The translations under genes and the position numbers were made by a program. Below are positions 7,959 to 16,961 of a stretch of 64,000 nt of DNA, in pieces (the first letter of the stretch is position 1; every line of letters begins with the position of its first letter). Source of the DNA: Dermabacter sp. (lineage in GTDB: Bacteria; Actinomycetota; Actinomycetes; Actinomycetales; Dermabacteraceae). The stretch lies in the NCBI GenBank assembly GCA_030538475.1, contig JAUNTX010000002.1, positions 62,001 through 126,000 on the forward strand, in the 5' to 3' direction. The notes beneath the pieces are model-generated. The model did not search any database. It worked only from the letters and a program-made list of their open reading frames with translations, and was not told the DNA's origin.

Positions 7959-8867
7959 GTGCAGTCCTCCGCCGCCATCGAACAGTTCGCCGGGAAGGGC
8001 GCCGCCCGTGCCGCGCGCCGACGCCTCAAAGGGGGCGGCGGCGTGGACGCCCGTCCGCGCTGGTGGAACTACCTGTTCCTCGCCGCCGCCCTCGCGGCGT
8101 TTGCCTATCCCCTGTACTTCGCGATCCTCCTCGCCTCCTCCGACGCCCCCACCATCGCCCGAAGCCCGATCCCCTCCCTCATCCCGGGCGGGAAGCTGCT
8201 GGAGAACATTCAGACCGTCATCGCCTCCGACATCAACTTCTGGGGCGCGCTCGGCAACTCGATCCTCGTGGCGACCGTGACCTCACTGTCCGTGGTGTTC
8301 TTCTCCACGCTCGCGGGCTTCTCCTTCTCGAAGCTCCGGTTCCGCGGCCGAAAGTGGCTCCTCGCGTTCGTGATCGCCACGATGGCCGTGCCCGTCCAGC
8401 TGGGCGTGATTCCCCTGTTCATCATCATGTCGAAGCTCGGGTGGGTGGGCGACCTCAAAGCGGTCATCGTTCCCGCCCTCGTGACGGCCTTCGGCGTGTT
8501 CTGGATGACCCAGTATCTTGAGGATGCGTTGCCGTTCGAACTGGTGGAGGCCGCGCGCATGGACGGCTGCTCCCTGCTCCAGACGTATTTTCACGTGGCC
8601 CTTCCCGCAGCCAAGGGCGCGGGCGCGATGCTGTTCCTGTTCACCTTCGTGGGTTCGTGGACCAACTTCTTCTGGCCCTTCATCATCCTTGGACCCGACA
8701 ATCCGACGCTTCCCGTGGCCCTGCAGCAGTTGCAGGCCTCGTTCTTCAAGGACTACTCCCTCATCATGGCCGGGGTGGCGGTGTCCGTGGTCCCGCTGCT
8801 TCTGCTGTTCGTCGTGGCGGGGCGCCAGCTCGTCAACGGGATCATGGCCGGCGCCGTCAAGGGCTAA
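7959..8867 (+). CDS. Sugar ABC transporter permease (MalG/UgpE type)
   Basis: The gene starts at GTG 7959, two bases after the stop of the first permease, with ATAAGGAAG as ribosome site; longer in-frame extensions overlap the first permease and are not expected. The 302-residue protein has a basic N-terminus, about six membrane helices and the EAA loop VEAARMDGCSLLQTYFHVALP near residue 195. It forms the second half of the importer channel. Confidence 0.9.
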   Translation: MQSSAAIEQFAGKGAARAARRRLKGGGGVDARPRWWNYLFLAAALAAFAYPLYFAILLASSDAPTIARSPIPSLIPGGKLLENIQTVIASDINFWGALGNSILVATVTSLSVVFFSTLAGFSFSKLRFRGRKWLLAFVIATMAVPVQLGVIPLFIIMSKLGWVGDLKAVIVPALVTAFGVFWMTQYLEDALPFELVEAARMDGCSLLQTYFHVALPAAKGAGAMLFLFTFVGSWTNFFWPFIILGPDNPTLPVALQQLQASFFKDYSLIMAGVAVSVVPLLLLFVVAGRQLVNGIMAGAVKG

Positions 8868-8990
8868 CCTGGCTGTAGCCCTGTTTTCCGAACCTTGTCA
8901 CCCGCAAGCCCTCTTACCTGCCGCCCCCTCACTCGCGCTGCGGCCCCCTCTTCCCGGGACCGTCGGCCCCGCCCCGATGTGGAGTTTTTC

Positions 8991-10010
8991 TTGCCCCGCG
9001 CCCCCCGCACGGCCGCCGTGCCCACCATTCGCGATGTTGCGCGCCTCGCTGGCGTCTCGGTCGCCACTGCCTCGAGGGTGGTGCGCGGCGAACAGCTCGT
9101 GCGGCCCGAAAAGGTTGAGGCTGTCCAGGCCGCCGTCCAGTCCCTCGGCTATATCCCGAACTCTGCCGCGCGCGGCCTCGTCGAGCGCCGCACCGGCGCC
9201 ATAGCCATGGTGTTTCCCGAACGGGAGGGCCGCGTGTTCTCCGATCCGTTCTTCGGTTCCGTGGTTTCAGGAGTGTCAACGGTCCTGCACTCGACCGAGC
9301 AGCAGCTCGTGCTCGTCATGACCGGCGGGGACGATAGTGGCGAGAAGCTGCATCGTTTTGTGCGGGGAAATCATTGCGACGGGATCATTCTTGCGTCGCA
9401 TCACGAGAGCGAGGCCCTCGCTGCCGCGCTGTCCACGGCGGTGATTCCCGCGGTGTCGATCGGTGCGCCCATTGCCGGGCTCAGCATCCCGTATGTCGAT
9501 CTGGACAATACCGAGGGTGGGCGCCTTGCCGCGCGCCGCCTCGTGGAGGCGGGCCGTCGGCGTCTCGCCGTCATTGGCGGGCCGCAGGACATGCCGTCTG
9601 CGAACCACCGCCTTTCCGGGTTTCTCGAGGTCGCGGCAGGGGCCGGGGTGGAGCCGCCGGTGGTGGTACACGGTGATTACTCTTCTGGTTCGGGCACCGA
9701 GGCGATCACCCGCATTCTGGACCGAGCGCCGCAGATCGATGGGCTGTTCGTGGCGAACGACCTCATGGCCCATGCGGCCTTGCAGCAGCTTCGCGCGCGT
9801 GGCGTGCGGGTGCCGGAGGACGTGGCGGTGGTGGGTTTCGACAATATCGACGCGCAGCGGGCCGAACTCGCGGGCCTGACCACCATCAACAATCCGGTGG
9901 CCGCGATGGCTAAAAGTGCCGCGACCCTGCTCCTGGACACCATCGCGGGGGCCGACGTCAAGGATCACGCCATCTACTCCCCCACCCTCGTGCCCCGCGC
10001 CACGGCGTAG
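8991..10010 (+). CDS. LacI-family transcriptional regulator
   Basis: The 339-residue protein has an N-terminal helix-turn-helix (TIRDVARLAGVSVATASRVVRG, about residues 11-32) with the hinge helix region IPNSAARGL near 56, then a periplasmic-binding-like sensor domain ending in VGFDNIDAQRAELAGLTTINNP. I chose TTG 8991 because GGAG lies six bases upstream; it places the HTH 10 residues from the start as usual. The gene follows the permeases by 123 bp and probably binds the palindrome at 5626-5643 to control beta-glucoside uptake and hydrolysis. Confidence 0.88.
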   Translation: MPRAPRTAAVPTIRDVARLAGVSVATASRVVRGEQLVRPEKVEAVQAAVQSLGYIPNSAARGLVERRTGAIAMVFPEREGRVFSDPFFGSVVSGVSTVLHSTEQQLVLVMTGGDDSGEKLHRFVRGNHCDGIILASHHESEALAAALSTAVIPAVSIGAPIAGLSIPYVDLDNTEGGRLAARRLVEAGRRRLAVIGGPQDMPSANHRLSGFLEVAAGAGVEPPVVVHGDYSSGSGTEAITRILDRAPQIDGLFVANDLMAHAALQQLRARGVRVPEDVAVVGFDNIDAQRAELAGLTTINNPVAAMAKSAATLLLDTIAGADVKDHAIYSPTLVPRATA

Positions 10011-10656
10011 GGCACCTCGCCTCTGCCCCTATGACTACGACCTCAAGACCCGCAACGGCTAGAGCGGGCAGAACAGGCGGGAGGCGTCAGTATCGGCCGC
10101 GCCGATCCCCGCTCGCCTCAGCGTCTACCAGGACTTGAAGACGGGACTGCAGAAAGCAGCCGAAGAGGTCCATATGGGCAAGGTCGGGTTCCCAAGCAAT
10201 TCACAACCGACGGCATGCACGACAGCCCGTCTCACACCAATCGAGCACCGATAGATTCTCGACTCCACCACGGGAAAGACCCCCAAAGGGCACCTCCGGA
10301 GGTCGCCTGCAGCATCACCCCAGGCGAGGGAGACAAGTGGTTCACCGAGAAGATCCGGGAGACCATGCGCCACCTCAGGTCATCCGCGCTTACGCTGAGA
10401 ACACGGTGGCGGCGGAGCGCGAGGGGCGCACCCCGACCCCAATCAGGAGGCACCGAAAACTGCAACGTGGCAGAACAACTCAGTGCGGCGACACCTCCTA
10501 CCGACCCTTCTGGGGGGGGGCACCGCGACCGAAATAATCCGGGGGCTTGCGCACCAACCCAAAGCAACGTAGGGTGCAAGAACGGAGCACGCACGCGTAT
10601 CAGGGTGTGCGTCGCAGCTACAAGCCACATCCCTGCGCGGCATTAAGGAGTGACGC
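10011..10656. other. 646-bp gene-poor stretch, probable decayed coding remnant
   Basis: I see no intact gene here. Short peptide-like stretches appear in shifting plus-strand frames (for example a lysine/glutamate-rich run near 10120-10180 and another near 10330-10380), broken by stops, which looks like an eroded gene I cannot identify. A run of nine G residues lies at 10512-10520. Base composition drops from here into the following genes, so this is likely the left edge of the accessory region. The exporter's ribosome site (AAGGAG) closes the stretch. Confidence 0.5.
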
Positions 10657-11670
10657 GTGGGGAGCCTTACTAACTCATTGCAAGATCCGCTCATTACAAT
10701 GCGGAGCGTATCAAAAGAGTACGAGACGATACGTCAGGCCGATACAACACTGGGTGCGGTCGCCGGCATATTTCGCCGCAAGCGGATCATAAAACATGCC
10801 GTCACTAACCTCGATCTTGATATACATCCAGGTGAAATTGTCGGCTTACTGGGCCCTAACGGTGCGGGAAAAACCACAACCGTTAAATTACTATGCGGAT
10901 TATTAACCCCCAGCTCTGGTTCGATACGAGCTTTTGGGGAAACCCCATCTAAGCGCGACTTTGAGTTCCTCAGAAGGATCTCCGTAATCTTCGGCCAGAA
11001 GTCTATGCTGTGGTGGGACGTATCAACGCTCGAGTCACTCAAAATCCATAAGGCCATCTACGAGATAACGCAGACCGATTTCAAGACAACAGTTGATAGA
11101 CTTACAGAAACCTTAGATATTGGACATGTCATCAATGTCCCTGCAAGAAGCCTTTCACTAGGTGAGCGGATGAAGTGCGAGCTAGCCCTCGCCTTACTTC
11201 ATAGTCCACGGCTGCTCTTCGCGGATGAACCAACAATAGGCCTTGACGTTAACGCCAAGGTGGAAGTGCGCAACCTGTTCCGCGCCGTCAACACCGAATT
11301 TGGCACAACCATCGTCCTCACTACTCACGACATGAACGACGTTGAAGCCCTGGTAGAACGGGTAGTTCTAGTATCCGCAGGGCGCAAGCAATTCGATGGA
11401 GACCTAGACGCCCTGAGACGCAATGTCACGACAAAGCAGCCCCTAGTATTGACGTATCGACATGCCCCACAAATACCGGACGCATATGCAGGACTCGTAT
11501 CGCGGCGGACCGCCGAGAGCATCGCCATTAGCGTAAACGATGCCACCCTCGGTGAGACTATACGCGAAGCCACCAGATGGGGCACCGTGGCCGGAATAAA
11601 TGTCGAAGAAGCCTCGCTTGACAACGTCATGATTGCCGCCTTTCGCGACAACGAAAGCGCTGCGCCATGA
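10657..11670 (+). CDS. ABC-2 type exporter ATPase
   Basis: The 337-residue protein has a complete nucleotide-binding domain: Walker A GPNGAGKTT near 68, a Q-loop VIFGQKS near 112, a signature LSLGERMKCELA near 168, Walker B LLFADEP near 188 and the H-loop LTTHD near 223. It starts at GTG 10657 with AAGGAG seven bases upstream. An N-terminal 30-residue preface and a C-terminal extension of about 75 residues flank the core. Together with the two overlapping permease genes it matches the COG4586/4587/3694 type of exporter, whose substrates are mostly unknown. Base composition is lower in GC than the flanking core genes, which suggests acquisition. Confidence 0.9.
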   Translation: MGSLTNSLQDPLITMRSVSKEYETIRQADTTLGAVAGIFRRKRIIKHAVTNLDLDIHPGEIVGLLGPNGAGKTTTVKLLCGLLTPSSGSIRAFGETPSKRDFEFLRRISVIFGQKSMLWWDVSTLESLKIHKAIYEITQTDFKTTVDRLTETLDIGHVINVPARSLSLGERMKCELALALLHSPRLLFADEPTIGLDVNAKVEVRNLFRAVNTEFGTTIVLTTHDMNDVEALVERVVLVSAGRKQFDGDLDALRRNVTTKQPLVLTYRHAPQIPDAYAGLVSRRTAESIAISVNDATLGETIREATRWGTVAGINVEEASLDNVMIAAFRDNESAAP

Positions 11671-12464
11671 GGACCGCGAACATATTCCGAGCGCTCCTCC
11701 ATCAAGAGCTATTAATGATATCGAACTATCGTTGGTGGCTTCTAGCTATGCAGCTGAGCGTAGCTTCAGCGCCGTTGATCTCACTCCTAGCCTGGCGGGG
11801 CTCAATCGCCCTAGGCGCGACTCCACCTGTCACAACCGAGTACCTGACCAGTTACCTTATTCTCGTCAGCGTAGTTACGATGCTCACCTCTAGTTGGACC
11901 GCACCATTTCTCGCAGAATCAATCAGAATGGGAACACTAAACTCGTGGTTGGTAAGGCCATGTTCTACGCATGTTGCATCAGCCGCGAATAACATCGCCG
12001 AGAAGCTGGCAAAGCTGATAACCCTCACGCCCGTCATACTAATACTTGCGATCTACTTTCGCGAGTCATTCACACTTCCGACAGACCTACGGCTATGGGC
12101 CGCTTTCGTTCTTTCCCTTTTGCTGGCAGCGGTAATGGTGTACGCGCTCGATATCGCTATCGGAGCACTGGCCTTTTGGTGGGAGGACATAGCATCACTC
12201 GAACGGTTCAGGCAGCTTGTAGCAGTTGTACTATCCGGCGCAGTTGTCCCTTTTGCAACACTTCCCGACAGCTGGCAAGAACCTCTCCGATACCAACCAT
12301 TTGCATACCTTGCATCAGTACCCCTAGATATACTCCTACGGCCAGAGCAGATCGGAATCATTCAGAGCCTGCTAATTGAGTGCCTGTGGGTGGCGGGCGC
12401 ACTTGGCCTCGCGGTAACAGTTTGGCGGTTGGGTATCAAGCAGTACAAAGGGGCGGGAGCATGA
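11667..12464 (+). CDS. ABC-2 type permease, first subunit
   Basis: The 265-residue protein has about six hydrophobic segments (near 20-45, 60-80, 115-135, 145-170, 190-205 and 235-255) and resembles COG4587-type permeases. Its ATG overlaps the ATPase stop by four bases. A polar PLRYQPFAYLASVPLDILLRPEQ stretch near 212-234 is typical of this family. It should pair with the next gene as a heterodimeric exporter. Confidence 0.82.
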   Translation: MRTANIFRALLHQELLMISNYRWWLLAMQLSVASAPLISLLAWRGSIALGATPPVTTEYLTSYLILVSVVTMLTSSWTAPFLAESIRMGTLNSWLVRPCSTHVASAANNIAEKLAKLITLTPVILILAIYFRESFTLPTDLRLWAAFVLSLLLAAVMVYALDIAIGALAFWWEDIASLERFRQLVAVVLSGAVVPFATLPDSWQEPLRYQPFAYLASVPLDILLRPEQIGIIQSLLIECLWVAGALGLAVTVWRLGIKQYKGAGA

Positions 12465-13264
12465 CGGCTTCAATGCATCTTTCTACAGTAAGACGAACTA
12501 TCAGCACGTCGAAGGCTCTTTTCGTCCAAGCAATCCGCAGAGATCTGCAGTTTCGAAGTCAAGCGTGGATCGGCATAGTTGTAGGATTAGGCGAACTCGC
12601 AGCGGGCCTAGTACCAGTCCTGGTTATAACGAGCTTCTACCCGCCAAGCAGCCCCGTCGCCGGGTTGGTAGTGCCCACCGCAGGGTTCTTTGCCCTCGCC
12701 TGCGGATTAATGGACACCTTCATCACGCCCGGGCTCCGCAGATTTGACACGGCTGTACGAAAAGGAGACCTAGACTCCTCTCTACTTCGACCTGTTCCGA
12801 CAGCGCTCTATGCAATATTTCGATGGATGCGACCGGCAGAACTTGCCAAGGCAGTCGCTGGAATAGCTCTACTTGTCGCGTGGGCCCTTACCTCAAAGGT
12901 GGCTCCAACGGGCTCGGAGCTTCTGCTGGGTGGATTAATCGCTCTCGCCGGCGCAATGGCTTACAGCGCGGCCTGGGCCGCCATGGCCTTCCTAGCACTG
13001 TGGCTCAAGTCCATTGAGCCGGTCAATGATCTCGCAGCAGTCTGGAGAAATGCCGGTCAGTATCCGCTTGGAGTCTTCACCCAAGGAGTGACAGTGGTTC
13101 TTCAAACGGCAATCCCCGTTCTAGGTTTAGCAGCATTACCAGCGACGAAAGTGCTCAATCTACAGACCACCGGGGCAACTCTAGCCATTAGCGTCACGTG
13201 GATCTTAGCCGCCACTGCCGTTTGGAGGGCGGGCATACGTCATTATGAGGGGGCGAGCACGTGA
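12461..13264 (+). CDS. ABC-2 type permease, second subunit
   Basis: I start this 267-residue protein at ATG 12461, which overlaps the previous stop by four bases and has GGGCGGGAG upstream; longer ORF starts are internal to the previous gene. It has about six membrane segments and the DLDSSLLRPVPTALYAIFRWMRP loop near 100-122, matching COG3694-type permeases. The gene ends at 13264, a few bases before an ISL3-family transposase remnant, so it may be the last of a transferred segment. Confidence 0.82.
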   Translation: MTASMHLSTVRRTISTSKALFVQAIRRDLQFRSQAWIGIVVGLGELAAGLVPVLVITSFYPPSSPVAGLVVPTAGFFALACGLMDTFITPGLRRFDTAVRKGDLDSSLLRPVPTALYAIFRWMRPAELAKAVAGIALLVAWALTSKVAPTGSELLLGGLIALAGAMAYSAAWAAMAFLALWLKSIEPVNDLAAVWRNAGQYPLGVFTQGVTVVLQTAIPVLGLAALPATKVLNLQTTGATLAISVTWILAATAVWRAGIRHYEGAST

Positions 13265-14640
13265 CGAGACTAAAGGGGCTCATCGCATTTGGAGGTTTAG
13301 GTGGGGTTTGAAGCCGCTTGATTCGAGGAGGCTGCGGGCGATGTCGTTGGTGAGGTTGCGGGAGCCGCGGGCAGAGCCGCGGAGATGCTCGAGACGGCCA
13401 TTGATCGCCTCGGTAGGTTCGTTGCTGGTGCCGGGACGGTCGAAGAACGCGAGGATATCGTCCCGTAGTTTGGCCAGGGCGCAGCCGAGCTTGCGGATTT
13501 CGGTAAGCCCGGACGGGACCTCGGTTCTGAGGAAGTCGACCATGTGGCCCATCGCGAACCTCGCGAGCTTCCGGTCGGGTTCACGGTAGGCCGCAACCAT
13601 CTGCTGATAGATGCCCCAGATCGCTTCCACAGCAGTTTGCTGATCGGTGGCGAACGGTCGCCCAGACGGGCCTACTGCTTCTAGGTCAGCAGCCCGGCGC
13701 CGGTCAGCAGCGTGCGGCGGCCTTGTCGAGCGGGTCGTTCTCGCTTCCTCGCCTGCCCAGCAGGCGTTGTTGAACACTTCGGCGGCACTCATCGACCGCG
13801 TTTGCGGCCAGGCGCACGACGTGAAACGGACCCATCACCGCAATGGCCGAGGGCAGTTCCTCGCTGATGGCGGTCTTGAAGCCCGTGAACCCGTCCATCG
13901 CGACAACCTCGATCCCGTCCCGCCAGCGTTTCGGACGTGCTGCCAGCCACGTCTTGAACGCCTGTTTCGAGCGTCCTTCGACCATGTCCAGCAGCCTGGA
14001 CGGCCCGGCTCCGTCCCTGATGGGGGTCAGATCGATGAGCACCGTGACGTAGGTGTCCCCACGCCGGGTGTACTGCCACACATGCTCATCAACGCCGAGG
14101 ACTTTGACGCCGTCGAACCGGGTCGAGCTATTGATCAGGGCGCGTGCGCCTTCGTCGAGGACCGCGTCGTTCGCGGTGTGTCACGCAACCCCCAGGCTCG
14201 CAACCACACGCGTGATGGTGAGGTGATCGACCATCAGAACCTTAAGGGCGTACAGAATCCCGGCCCTGGACAGATTTACTCGCTCGCCCACTGCCTTGCT
14301 GGTGTCTTCGCGCCACGAGCGGCCACATCCCGGGGCAGTGGTAGCGGCGGATCCGCAGTAGCAGCGTGCTCGGACGATGACTGGACGGAACATGCACCAA
14401 GCGCCGAGCCACCGACCCGAGCGAGAGAGCCTTGCCGCCACATCCCTGGCACCACGGATCAGGATTCTGCAGGCGGCATTCAACCAACGCGCGGTACGGG
14501 GACAACAACGGACCTGACCACGTTGACCGAGCTCGTCCAGCCGAGCAAACGTGGTCAGATCAGGGGCAGTGAAGGTAGCGCGAGGTATGTCGAGGCCTTC
14601 TGGATGAGGCGTGTAGGAACCCTCATCATCAGAGGACCTC
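13265..14640. mobile_element. Degraded ISL3-family insertion sequence
   Basis: The transposase remnant is flanked on the left by GGGGCTCATCGCATTTGGAG at about 13275-13294 and on the right by a minus-strand GGGTTCCTACACGCCTCATC near 14614-14633. These have only partial mutual similarity, so element boundaries are approximate. The element separates the ABC-2 exporter from the DUF6318 operon. Confidence 0.5.
13280..14524 (-). pseudogene. ISL3-family transposase, multiply frameshifted
   Basis: Fragments in three minus-strand frames read in order as one ISL3 transposase. An N-terminal zinc-ribbon part near 14242-14520 includes LTTFARLDELG and DPWCQGCGG. The continuation WREDTSKAV...LSRAG ends at a stop at 14181. 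The catalytic DDE core spans about 14150-13704 (GVDEHVWQYTRRGDTYVTVLIDLTPIRDG, GPSRLLDMVEGRSKQAFKTWL, VAMDGFTGFKTA). The C-terminal part is 13280-13792 (EAIWGIYQQMVAAYREPDRK, FFDRPGTSNEPTEAINGRLEHLRG). At least three frame changes make it non-functional. Terminal inverted repeats are not clear by eye. Confidence 0.85.
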
Positions 14641-14708
14641 GGCGCTTATCCCGGGCCCAACGCGCCACCAACGCCCCGGCAACCTACCCCCTCAACTGCG
14701 AAGAGCCA

Positions 14709-15368
14709 CTAAAGCTCCTCATCCCGCCAGCTGACGCTTGTCAGAAGCCATCGCCCGTCCTCAAAGATGAGGAAGGCGCCCGCATGGATGATCTCCGCAG
14801 GATGGGTCTCGATATTTCCATCCTTGTCGAGGACGTCGATTTCACCATCAAGGTACGCATAATATACGTGGGTCAACCCTTCTCGGTAAAGAGCGGTCTC
14901 GCCGAGCTTTCGCGGCTCCAATGAGTACTTGGTGTAGAATTCACCTTCGCCGGAGGTGCTCTCGCGAACATCTTCAATGACACGCACGCAGACCTCGCAG
15001 TCAGATCGGGTGACACTCTCTAGAGGGCCCACATCTCCAGTCGCATACGCGTAATACTTTGCGTCAAAGTAGAATCGGACCGTCTGTTCGGCGCCCTCTG
15101 CACCCTCGGAGTCGATCCCCAGATAGTCCGCGCGATCGGGCGGCTGCATGCCTTTATTCTTGGCGGGCATGGCGTATCCACCATCGCTGGCGCTCCCACT
15201 GCCACTGCTGGACGCGCCATCCGCGTCCGATGCAGCCGATTCTCCCCCTCCTAACTGCCCAGTACAGGCGGCGAGAGCCAGTAATCCCACTAACGCCACC
15301 GCCGTGAACTTCTTTCTCCAGGACGTGCGCGCCATGTCAGCCGGGCGCGGCTTCGAGTCGCTACACAT
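14709..15368 (-). CDS. DUF6318-like lipoprotein, paralogue A
   Basis: The 219-residue predicted lipoprotein has a signal peptide with lipobox LAAC (near residue 34), a low-complexity Ser/Gly/Asp/Ala linker, and then a conserved domain: AMPAKNKGMQPPDRADYLGIDS, AEQTVRFYFDAKYYAYATGD, GPLESVTRSDCEVCVRVI with a CxxC pair, THVYYAYLDGE, and a terminal FEDGRWLLTSVSW. This matches the actinobacterial DUF6318 layout as I recall it; function is unknown. ATG 15368 has GGGGAG upstream and overlaps the stop of paralogue B by eight bases, so it is the last gene of a coupled operon. Confidence 0.75.
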   Translation of the reverse strand: MCSDSKPRPADMARTSWRKKFTAVALVGLLALAACTGQLGGGESAASDADGASSSGSGSASDGGYAMPAKNKGMQPPDRADYLGIDSEGAEGAEQTVRFYFDAKYYAYATGDVGPLESVTRSDCEVCVRVIEDVRESTSGEGEFYTKYSLEPRKLGETALYREGLTHVYYAYLDGEIDVLDKDGNIETHPAEIIHAGAFLIFEDGRWLLTSVSWRDEEL

Positions 15369-16068
15369 CAGAATTCTCCCCCCATACAAAATAGATTACT
15401 TGCCAACGGCCATCCTGAAATTCCAGTTCAATATCGGCATGCATATTCCTTCCTGGGTCCCCTTCAATCGTCCCGTCGCGTAGGCGCGTGCTATGTTCGC
15501 CTTCATAGTATGCATAATAGACGGCCCTCATGCCCCCGCCATATGGATCGTACTCATACATTTCCTGCGGATGGATGGAGTGCCCGATGTCATATACCCC
15601 ATAGACCCGAGTTCGAGCGAGAGTCGCATAGACAAAACTCTGACACTCCCCGCAGCGGTCACTCGATACGCTCTCCAGAGGCCCGGTGTCACCCGTCTCG
15701 AAACCGTAGTACATCGCATCAAGGAAGTACCGGGCGGTTTCCTGTGCACCCACATAGGCCGGGGATTCAATGCCTGGATAATGAGCTGGGTTGGGCTGAG
15801 TACGAGCCTCGTTTTCTGGCGGCATCGCGAACTCATCAGGCTCGTCGCTCCCGCCACCGTCGCTAGCGCTCGCGTCCACGCCACTGTCTGGCACTCCGCC
15901 CGCATCCGAAGACGCCCCGCTATCACTACCTTGCCCCGAGGACTCTTTCCCTCCGTCGGCGGTGCATGCCGCGAGACCCAGCACCACAATCGCTGCCACC
16001 GCAGCCAGGCGCCTGAGCCACCTGTCGTCGATCTGCTGATCCATCCCAGCCCTTCTCCCCTTCTTCAT
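15361..16068 (-). CDS. DUF6318-like lipoprotein, paralogue B
   Basis: The 235-residue protein has a signal peptide and lipobox LAAC, an acidic Ser/Asp/Gly linker and the DUF6318 core (PENEARTQPNPAHYPGIES, ETARYFLDAMYYGFETGD, GPLESVSSDRCGECQSF with the CxxC pair, AVYYAYYEGE, FQDGRWQVIYFVWG). ATG 16068 lies six bases after GGAAGG; a GTG six bases earlier and an ATG at 16044 are alternatives. A 70-nt stretch encoding the signal/linker (15902-15971) is nearly identical to that of paralogue D, which points to recent duplication or gene conversion. Confidence 0.75.
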   Translation of the reverse strand: MKKGRRAGMDQQIDDRWLRRLAAVAAIVVLGLAACTADGGKESSGQGSDSGASSDAGGVPDSGVDASASDGGGSDEPDEFAMPPENEARTQPNPAHYPGIESPAYVGAQETARYFLDAMYYGFETGDTGPLESVSSDRCGECQSFVYATLARTRVYGVYDIGHSIHPQEMYEYDPYGGGMRAVYYAYYEGEHSTRLRDGTIEGDPGRNMHADIELEFQDGRWQVIYFVWGENSDV

Positions 16069-16164
16069 GTCCACCCTTCCAGTTCTTCTATGGCTTCACG
16101 CGCTTGCCGACTCGCCCACGCTCCACCACGCGGGCTCCTTGCCCCTATCGACGTTGCTGCATCG

Positions 16165-16872
16165 CTACACATCGGTGTTACTCCCCCACTCGGCGTAGAG
16201 TACTTGCCAACGTCCATCAACTACCTTCAGATCAGCAACAGCATTCATGTTTCCACCCGAGTAGGTGCTCGTACTTCCATCGCTGAAAAGCCTTTCGCTC
16301 TCGCCCTCTCGATAGGCATAGTAGATCGTCCGCACGCCGGGACGAGTTGGCACATAATCCACTACTTCTTGAGGTTCTATCGAGTATGAGGTCAGGAAAG
16401 CACCCTGCTCTCTGGTGCGTGAGCGAATATCATCGACAGCTTCCAAGCACGGCTTGCAATTCTTGTGAGAAACACTTTCGAGTGGCGCAGTATCCCCCGT
16501 AGCGTACCCGTAGTACCGCGCATCGATGAAGAATCGCATCGCCTGTTCGGCACCTTCGTCAGACTCCGAGTCCATGCCGGGGTAGTTGACCGGATCTGGC
16601 GACGCCATACCCTTGTTCTGGGGCGGTATTGCAAACCCCACGGCTTCTGTCCCCTCATCGCCGTTGCCTGCGTCAGCTCCGCCATTGTCGGAAGGCTGTC
16701 CGCTGGGACCAAACTTCTTCTCTTGGGCAATCTGGATCTCCGACTTTTCCGGCTCTTCTTCCTTGCTGCACGCCGTGAGTCCCAGCGTTGCAATCGCTAC
16801 CGCCGCTGCCAGACGCCTCGCCCAACTGCCTCGGTTGAGCAGGTGGCCTGCTGTGAACTGTTGATTGTCCAT
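16165..16872 (-). CDS. DUF6318-like lipoprotein, paralogue C
   Basis: The 235-residue protein has a signal peptide and lipobox LTAC, followed by a charged EEEPEKSEIQIAQEKKFG segment and a Gly/Asn/Asp-rich linker, then the same core: AIPPQNKGMASPDPVNYPGMDS, EQAMRFFIDARYYGYATGD, APLESVSHKNCKPCLEAV with CxxC, RTIYYAYREGE, DGRWQVLYAEWG. AGGAGG upstream fixes ATG 16872; a longer ORF running to 17130 would overlap the PKD-like gene and lacks support. The sequence just after its stop (ATGTGTAGCGA) repeats the start of paralogue A, a trace of tandem duplication. Confidence 0.75.
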   Translation of the reverse strand: MDNQQFTAGHLLNRGSWARRLAAAVAIATLGLTACSKEEEPEKSEIQIAQEKKFGPSGQPSDNGGADAGNGDEGTEAVGFAIPPQNKGMASPDPVNYPGMDSESDEGAEQAMRFFIDARYYGYATGDTAPLESVSHKNCKPCLEAVDDIRSRTREQGAFLTSYSIEPQEVVDYVPTRPGVRTIYYAYREGESERLFSDGSTSTYSGGNMNAVADLKVVDGRWQVLYAEWGSNTDV

Positions 16873-16961
16873 CTTTCCCCTCCTGGCGATTGTCGGACCG
16901 GCGGCTCGGCGCCGCGCAGCCTCCACGCCGACTGCGATCTTGCCCCAACTTGACGCTCGTC

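Noticed and set aside
13647-14924. Plus-strand open frame of 425 codons across the IS region
   Set aside because: It runs antisense to the ISL3 transposase remnant and the end of lipoprotein A, and has no recognisable domain.
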